From contig VZSF01007904.1 in the NCBI GenBank assembly GCA_013398295.1, positions 277,332 through 341,331 of the forward strand: 64,000 bases of DNA, read 5' to 3'. How positions within the stretch are numbered: the first letter of the stretch is position 1; each line of letters begins with the position of its first letter. Source of the stretch: Chionis minor. Lineage: Eukaryota; Chordata; Aves; Charadriiformes; Chionididae. Both the position numbers and the translations under genes were made by a program. The notes under the pieces were generated by a model, which saw only the letters and a program-made list of their open reading frames with translations, did not search any database and was not told where the DNA came from. Below, piece by piece: positions 59,811 through 64,000 of this stretch.

Positions 59811-62800
59811 CTTTTAGCACACATACTAATTTTCCAGCAATACTATCGCCAAGTCTGTGTTTCCCCTAAAGCTGTTACTACTTAATGGCAAGTGCGTTTC
59901 AATTTCCACTTACCGATTTTCACTAATAATTCTTCCTTGTTTAGCAACAGTTGGTTTTGCAGTGGAAAGCCCTAAGCTGAACTTTACCTGGAAAAGAGCA
60001 GCCAGGATTCTTGGAAAAGGATCGTGAAAGAAAATGGCTTTTGGAGCTAGCTCTGTCCTGCAGCCCCCAGGGGAGCCCAGCAGCTCAACCACCAGGACCT
60101 CTGCCCAGGGCTGGGGAGCCCAGGGAGGGGAGCAGCAGCCTTGTGCCTACCTGCCCTCCTGTGAGCAGCAAAACTGCTCCTGCCTCCCCCAGAGAAAAGC
60201 AAACGACTCTCCAGGGCACTTTTGCAGATTACCCTGACATTTTTACCTGTAAGATCCAGGGGGATCAAATGAGTTCCCAGCTCCCTTCAGAGCAGCCTGT
60301 AAGAAATCAACCGTGCACCAGCCTTAGGAGAAAGTTTCCACTCAGCACAGATCCAAATCCCATCATAAAAGCAGGACATTTTGCTGGCAGAGGCTGAACT
60401 CTTGCCCCCTGTGCGCTCAGACTGTATATTTAATACCTGACCCTGTTCTTTCCCCTGCAACGCTCCCATTACTAGAGACATTCATTTAAAGCCCAAAGCC
60501 CTGTCTTGTTGCCCAGAGTGAGAAACAACCTTTCTCCTTTAAAAATACTAAAAACCCAAAAGAAAATACCCGTATAACCTTGGAATAGCCCAAGGAGGGG
60601 TATGGAGCAGCACCCATCCTGGTGCCTGGCTGGACATCCATCCCTCACACCCAGCCATAGGCACCCATCAGAGGAACTAGGAGGGACTGCCTCAAAGGGG
60701 TTGGGGCATATTCATTGCAGCACAGTGTTATTTTCTTTAGGATTAACAGATTTCTGGCTATAAAAATTTCTATAGCTGAAGCAGCAGTTATTGAAATATA
60801 TGATTTCATGCTGAGACCCTGGCACGGGTGCCACGCTGTTGAGTTTAGCCCTTGCTGCTGCATTGCGTCAGGTTTACGTCTACGTGCTCATGGCGAGCAG
60901 CAAGCCCAGGGTGTTTCAGGCGAGATTAAGGCAGCTCTGAATTGCAGATGCATTTGCAGGCCTGACATGTCAACACTCATGGACCAGGTCCCGCTCCCCA
61001 GCAAGCTACATGCCTGGGGCTGGACCAGCAGGTTTTAGCCAGTGGATCTGGAGAAAGAAAAGGTATTGTTGCAGATGCGGATAATCAGACAGTGCGGGTC
61101 CTGGGGACACCAAAGGAAGCCCTGTCACAGGCTGCCCTCCAAAACATCCAGCCCAGCACTTTTGAACAGGCTCCCTCCATCATTCTGATTTGTAAGATCT
61201 CAAAACCACCACTCAGCAATGAATATTTATCAGGACCTAAAGTGCACATTTGGCTTCGCAGAGCGAGACCTGGGGCTTCTTAAAGGATTAGCAGCCTCTG
61301 ACGAATGCACTGTGCAGAGACCAAAATCGTATTTGAAACAACCCCCATGCCCCCTGAAACAAGCCCTCTGCCTCAAGGCTGTAAGAGCTGGGCTGGATCA
61401 CCCAGCAGTGGGCTTTCGCACCAGTAGATGAAATCCCCCAGCTCCCGAAAGACCCGTCCCAATCTTCTGCCCAGAAAAGCCCCCATGCCCGCTCTCAAAG
61501 GAGCTGCAGCCACCCCTTTCAGCTGTGCTGGCACACACAACAGCCAGCTGTCAACCCCACATCGCTCATGGTCCCAAAGCAAGCCCCTTCCTAGGGCCAT
61601 CACCCTGCCTACCAATATGGGCTCTGCCCGCTCAGACCTTCTCAGGCTACAGCTGGAGCAACAGGACACGCTCACTGTCCCACAGGGTGGTGCCACTGTT
61701 GCTGCGATGAGCGGCAGGGATGCCGGATCACACATGCGAGCAGGACATCGCACAAGATCACTGCTCTGGTCCTCTTGCTGTTTTTAAGCACGATGGCTGA
61801 GGTGGGTTTTGGCCATGAGCAACTTCACCTCTTCCCAAGAGGAGAGCCACGTGCATCCGGACAGCCTTGTCCCTGCATGCCCCGGACCTGTTGCGGATTC
61901 GCACCCTCGTCCTGGCCATTCTGCCCCAAGTCTGAGCGTCCATTTCTTAAGAGCACCACGGGTGGATGGTGCTCCCCACATGTGCAAAGGACTGCAGCTA
62001 GCACATGGGGCGGCAGTGATGCTTTGCTGACAAGGGAACCACGATGCTCCCAAGATGACAAGTTTTTCCTGTGCTCTCCCCTACACCGCCCACAAGGTGC
62101 CCTGCAGAGACTGTGAACATCAACCTTCTATTTCTACCAACAGTCCATACAGCCCAGCAGACTCCCCCCTGAGCAAGAAGTGAGCATCCAGGCTTTTAAC
62201 AGGAAAGGTGATTTTTGTCCTTGGCCAATTGCTTAGGTTTGCCAATGGCATAACAGACAGTAGAGCCATAAGCAGGTTCCCAGACTATCTTTGACTACTC
62301 TTCCCTGCTTCATAAACTGCTCACGGGCTGGGACACCAAGCTGAAGGCTGCTCTCCAGGGCAGATGGCACCAGGCTTGTTCCCTTTCATGCCAGGGTTGC
62401 TCTGCAGCAGTTCCCGTATGATGGGTTAAGCCCATCCTGCAGAGGTACATGGGCCTTAGCTTACATGTGAGCCCCAAGGACTTGTCTTCTCCATCCAGGA
62501 TGGAGACAGTGAAAGGATACCACAACTGAAGTATAGCTGGTTGCCTCATAATCAGAAGATACTTCCAGTTGACATAGATGGAGAAGCTTGATTTTAGATG
62601 GTTCAGTGGGTGCCAAGGACAAGCAGGATGATACAGAGGCATAATGGAAACCACGTCTGAATGAGACCATGGAAGAAAAAGGGTGAATCTGCCTCACCCA
62701 TCTGACCTTGACAAGGCCAGCACTGAGAACATCTCCTTAGCCACAGACAATGTGGGCAGATGTGGAGGATCTGCTCAGATGGGGCACAGACAAAACCATG

Positions 62801-63475
62801 TGGGTTTGTGGGACAGCCTCTCATCCAGCTGGCACAAAACGGGCAGAAAATAAGGCACAGAAAGGGGACTCACCCTGGAGGTGAAGAACGTCTGCTGGAG
62901 AGGGGACATGCCACAGCCTTGGACGCAGGTACCATGTGACACAGCAACAAGGATGTCTGGGAGACTCAGGTCTTGCTCCCCGCAGAACCAGCAGGCAGGC
63001 GCACACCGAGCTGTCTTCAAAGCAATCCGACTACAGCAAAGCGCTAACAACTCCACGAGACAGAACAGAGCCAGACATAAAAAGTCAGGTTTTTCCTGTG
63101 TCGATTTTCCTGGTTTTCACTCATTGATGGCTTTTGGGGGAGATTCAGCTGTTTTCACAGACTTCTTGCTGGAAATTCAACTTCAGTGGGATTTTTTTTT
63201 ATTATTCTACAATCCCTACAAACAGGCACTTGTCAATACGCATCTCAGTGTGGCAAGACAACCGGGCAGAAAATCTAGCAATTTTTCTACCATGGACATC
63301 CCAACATATGCATGGGTATCTTTTGAACAAAAAGTCGCTTTGGTGCCAAGACCCCCTTCCCTGACACCAAGAAACCACTTTGTTTAAAGTGGATGAAATA
63401 TCACATCACACCAAAGGCACCAGATGAAAAGATCAGCAACAGAAACCAAGGTGGTACTATAATTAACTTTTTCTT

Positions 63476-63481
63476 TTTATT
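63476..63481 (-). promoter_or_regulatory. Distal AATAAA polyadenylation signal (minus strand)
   Basis: The + strand TTTATT is AATAAA on the minus strand, within GTGTAAATAAAAAG. A GU/U-rich downstream element and an upstream UGUA make this the better of the two candidate sites. Confidence 0.45.
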
Positions 63482-63641
63482 TACACCACAAGAATAACAA
63501 GTTGTCATAATGTGGTACAAAATACTGGACTCCTAATAAAGTTGAAATTGAAGTCGGTACTGTCAGAGAAAGACACCATTGGCCAGTAAAAAAAAAAAAC
63601 AAAACACAGATAAAAGAAAAGAGAAAAAAAAACAAAACAAA

Positions 63642-63642
63642 N
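63642..63642. other. Single ambiguous base N
   Basis: A lone N lies at the edge of an A-rich tract (about 63589-63641). As at 29095, it may mark a join near homopolymers. No duplicated flank is visible here. Confidence 0.8.
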
Positions 63643-63685
63643 TTGGAAAATAGCGCCTCCACTATGGAGCACAGAAAAGTGTTAA

Positions 63686-63691
63686 TTTATT
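63686..63691 (-). promoter_or_regulatory. Proximal AATAAA polyadenylation signal (minus strand)
   Basis: It sits within GAAAATAAATTAACAC on the minus strand. Downstream sequence contains 'TTTTCTGTGCTCC' and then the U-rich tract, which could serve as a downstream element. If used together with the distal site, it would give two 3'UTR lengths differing by about 210 bases. Confidence 0.35.
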
Positions 63692-64000
63692 TTCTTTCAA
63701 TAGGATACTTTTTCATCAATATCAAAGACAAAGTGAAGATGAGCTGAGAACGAGCTCAACTTCATGACAATGACAAAAACATGTTTTCCTTTTGATGTAA
63801 AGTCTTGTTTTAAACCACAGTGTTGCACAGTACACGACTGTTTAAAGTGAAACCTAGCAATAATACATCATGTAAAAGTAATTTTAAAAAAGTTAACGCA
63901 GCTATGCTGAAGAGTTAACTCTTTAAAGTCCTCGTCATTCATCTCCTTAGAATTAATGACTACATGTGTTGGCAAATGGTTGCATCCAACCTCCCCACCC

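Larger units (their letters stand above)
43921..63454. other. Non-coding stretch between putative convergent gene ends
   Basis: No coding exon or RNA gene recognised. The GC-rich part near 43960-44200 carries long overlapping frames on both strands, as expected from composition. A G10 run lies at 51005-51014 and an A11 run near 51219-51229. The longest frames (211 codons at 55799-56434, 168 at 62881-63387) show no domain. The frame at 49487-50125 crosses the assembly gap. Homopolymers, one microsatellite and a short direct repeat are listed separately. Confidence 0.6.
63455..64000 (-). other. Probable distal 3'UTR of an unidentified minus-strand gene (runs off the window)
   Basis: On the minus strand the sequence is AT-rich, has no long reading frame and carries two AATAAA signals, at 63691-63686 and 63481-63476. 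The second is followed by a U/GU-rich segment containing 'GGTTTCTGTTGCTGATC' and 'CTTTGGTGTGATGTGAT', as expected downstream of a cleavage site. A UGUA motif (TTGTACC) lies upstream. Cleavage would fall near 63446-63466. The coding part lies beyond position 64000, so the gene cannot be named. A U-rich tract with a single N separates the two signals. Confidence 0.45.

Noticed and set aside
62881..63387. 168-codon + strand frame close to the minus-strand 3' end
   Set aside because: No domain, and it includes an F-rich stretch from a poly(T) run. Likely chance.
1..64000. CRISPR arrays, bacterial operons, phage or integrative elements, tRNA and rRNA genes
   Set aside because: No regularly spaced repeats, no ribosome-binding-site/ORF chains, no tRNA B-box-like 'GGTTCGAATCC' and no rRNA-like blocks were seen. 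The sequence is vertebrate nuclear DNA in character.

Overview
The window looks like non-coding nuclear DNA from a bird. The best evidence is a 5'-truncated CR1 LINE at 12104-12525 on the + strand. It has the avian-type 3' end: a 'GGTTGGACCAGATGATCTCC'-like segment followed by two ATTCTGTG octamers. Several worn fragments resemble repeats common in bird, turtle and crocodile DNA, and three others resemble MIR/CORE-SINEs. I see nothing prokaryotic or viral, no rRNA or tRNA gene, no CRISPR array and no gene cluster.

Layout. Positions 1 to about 28.69 kb hold no coding exon I can defend, only the CR1 copy and ancient repeat fragments. At 28691-28723 a strong polypyrimidine tract ends in CAG. It is followed by about 0.9 kb of 3'UTR-like sequence that closes with two abutting AATAAA signals at 29575-29586. 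I read this as a probable terminal exon of an unidentified + strand gene, which would make at least part of the preceding 28 kb intron. Inside this exon a 59-bp block occurs twice, 114 bp apart, with a single N at the join. That looks more like an assembly artefact than biology.

From 29.6 to about 63.45 kb I see only non-coding sequence. It contains microsatellites, long homopolymers, purine tracts, one CpG-rich patch near 35.7 kb and one sized assembly gap at 49682-49717. The last ~0.55 kb (about 63455-64000) looks like the end of a 3'UTR on the minus strand, with two polyadenylation signals and a GU/U-rich downstream element. The simplest model is therefore two convergent genes whose ends are about 34 kb apart. 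I recognise neither gene.

Many open frames of 60-214 codons exist on both strands. They have no recognisable domains, are spread evenly over both strands and overlap one another, as expected by chance in DNA of this composition. I have not annotated them as genes. I did not find a previously undescribed biological system. The observations most worth checking are the unannotated terminal exon with its apparent false duplication, the minus-strand 3' end, and the group of ancient repeat fragments.
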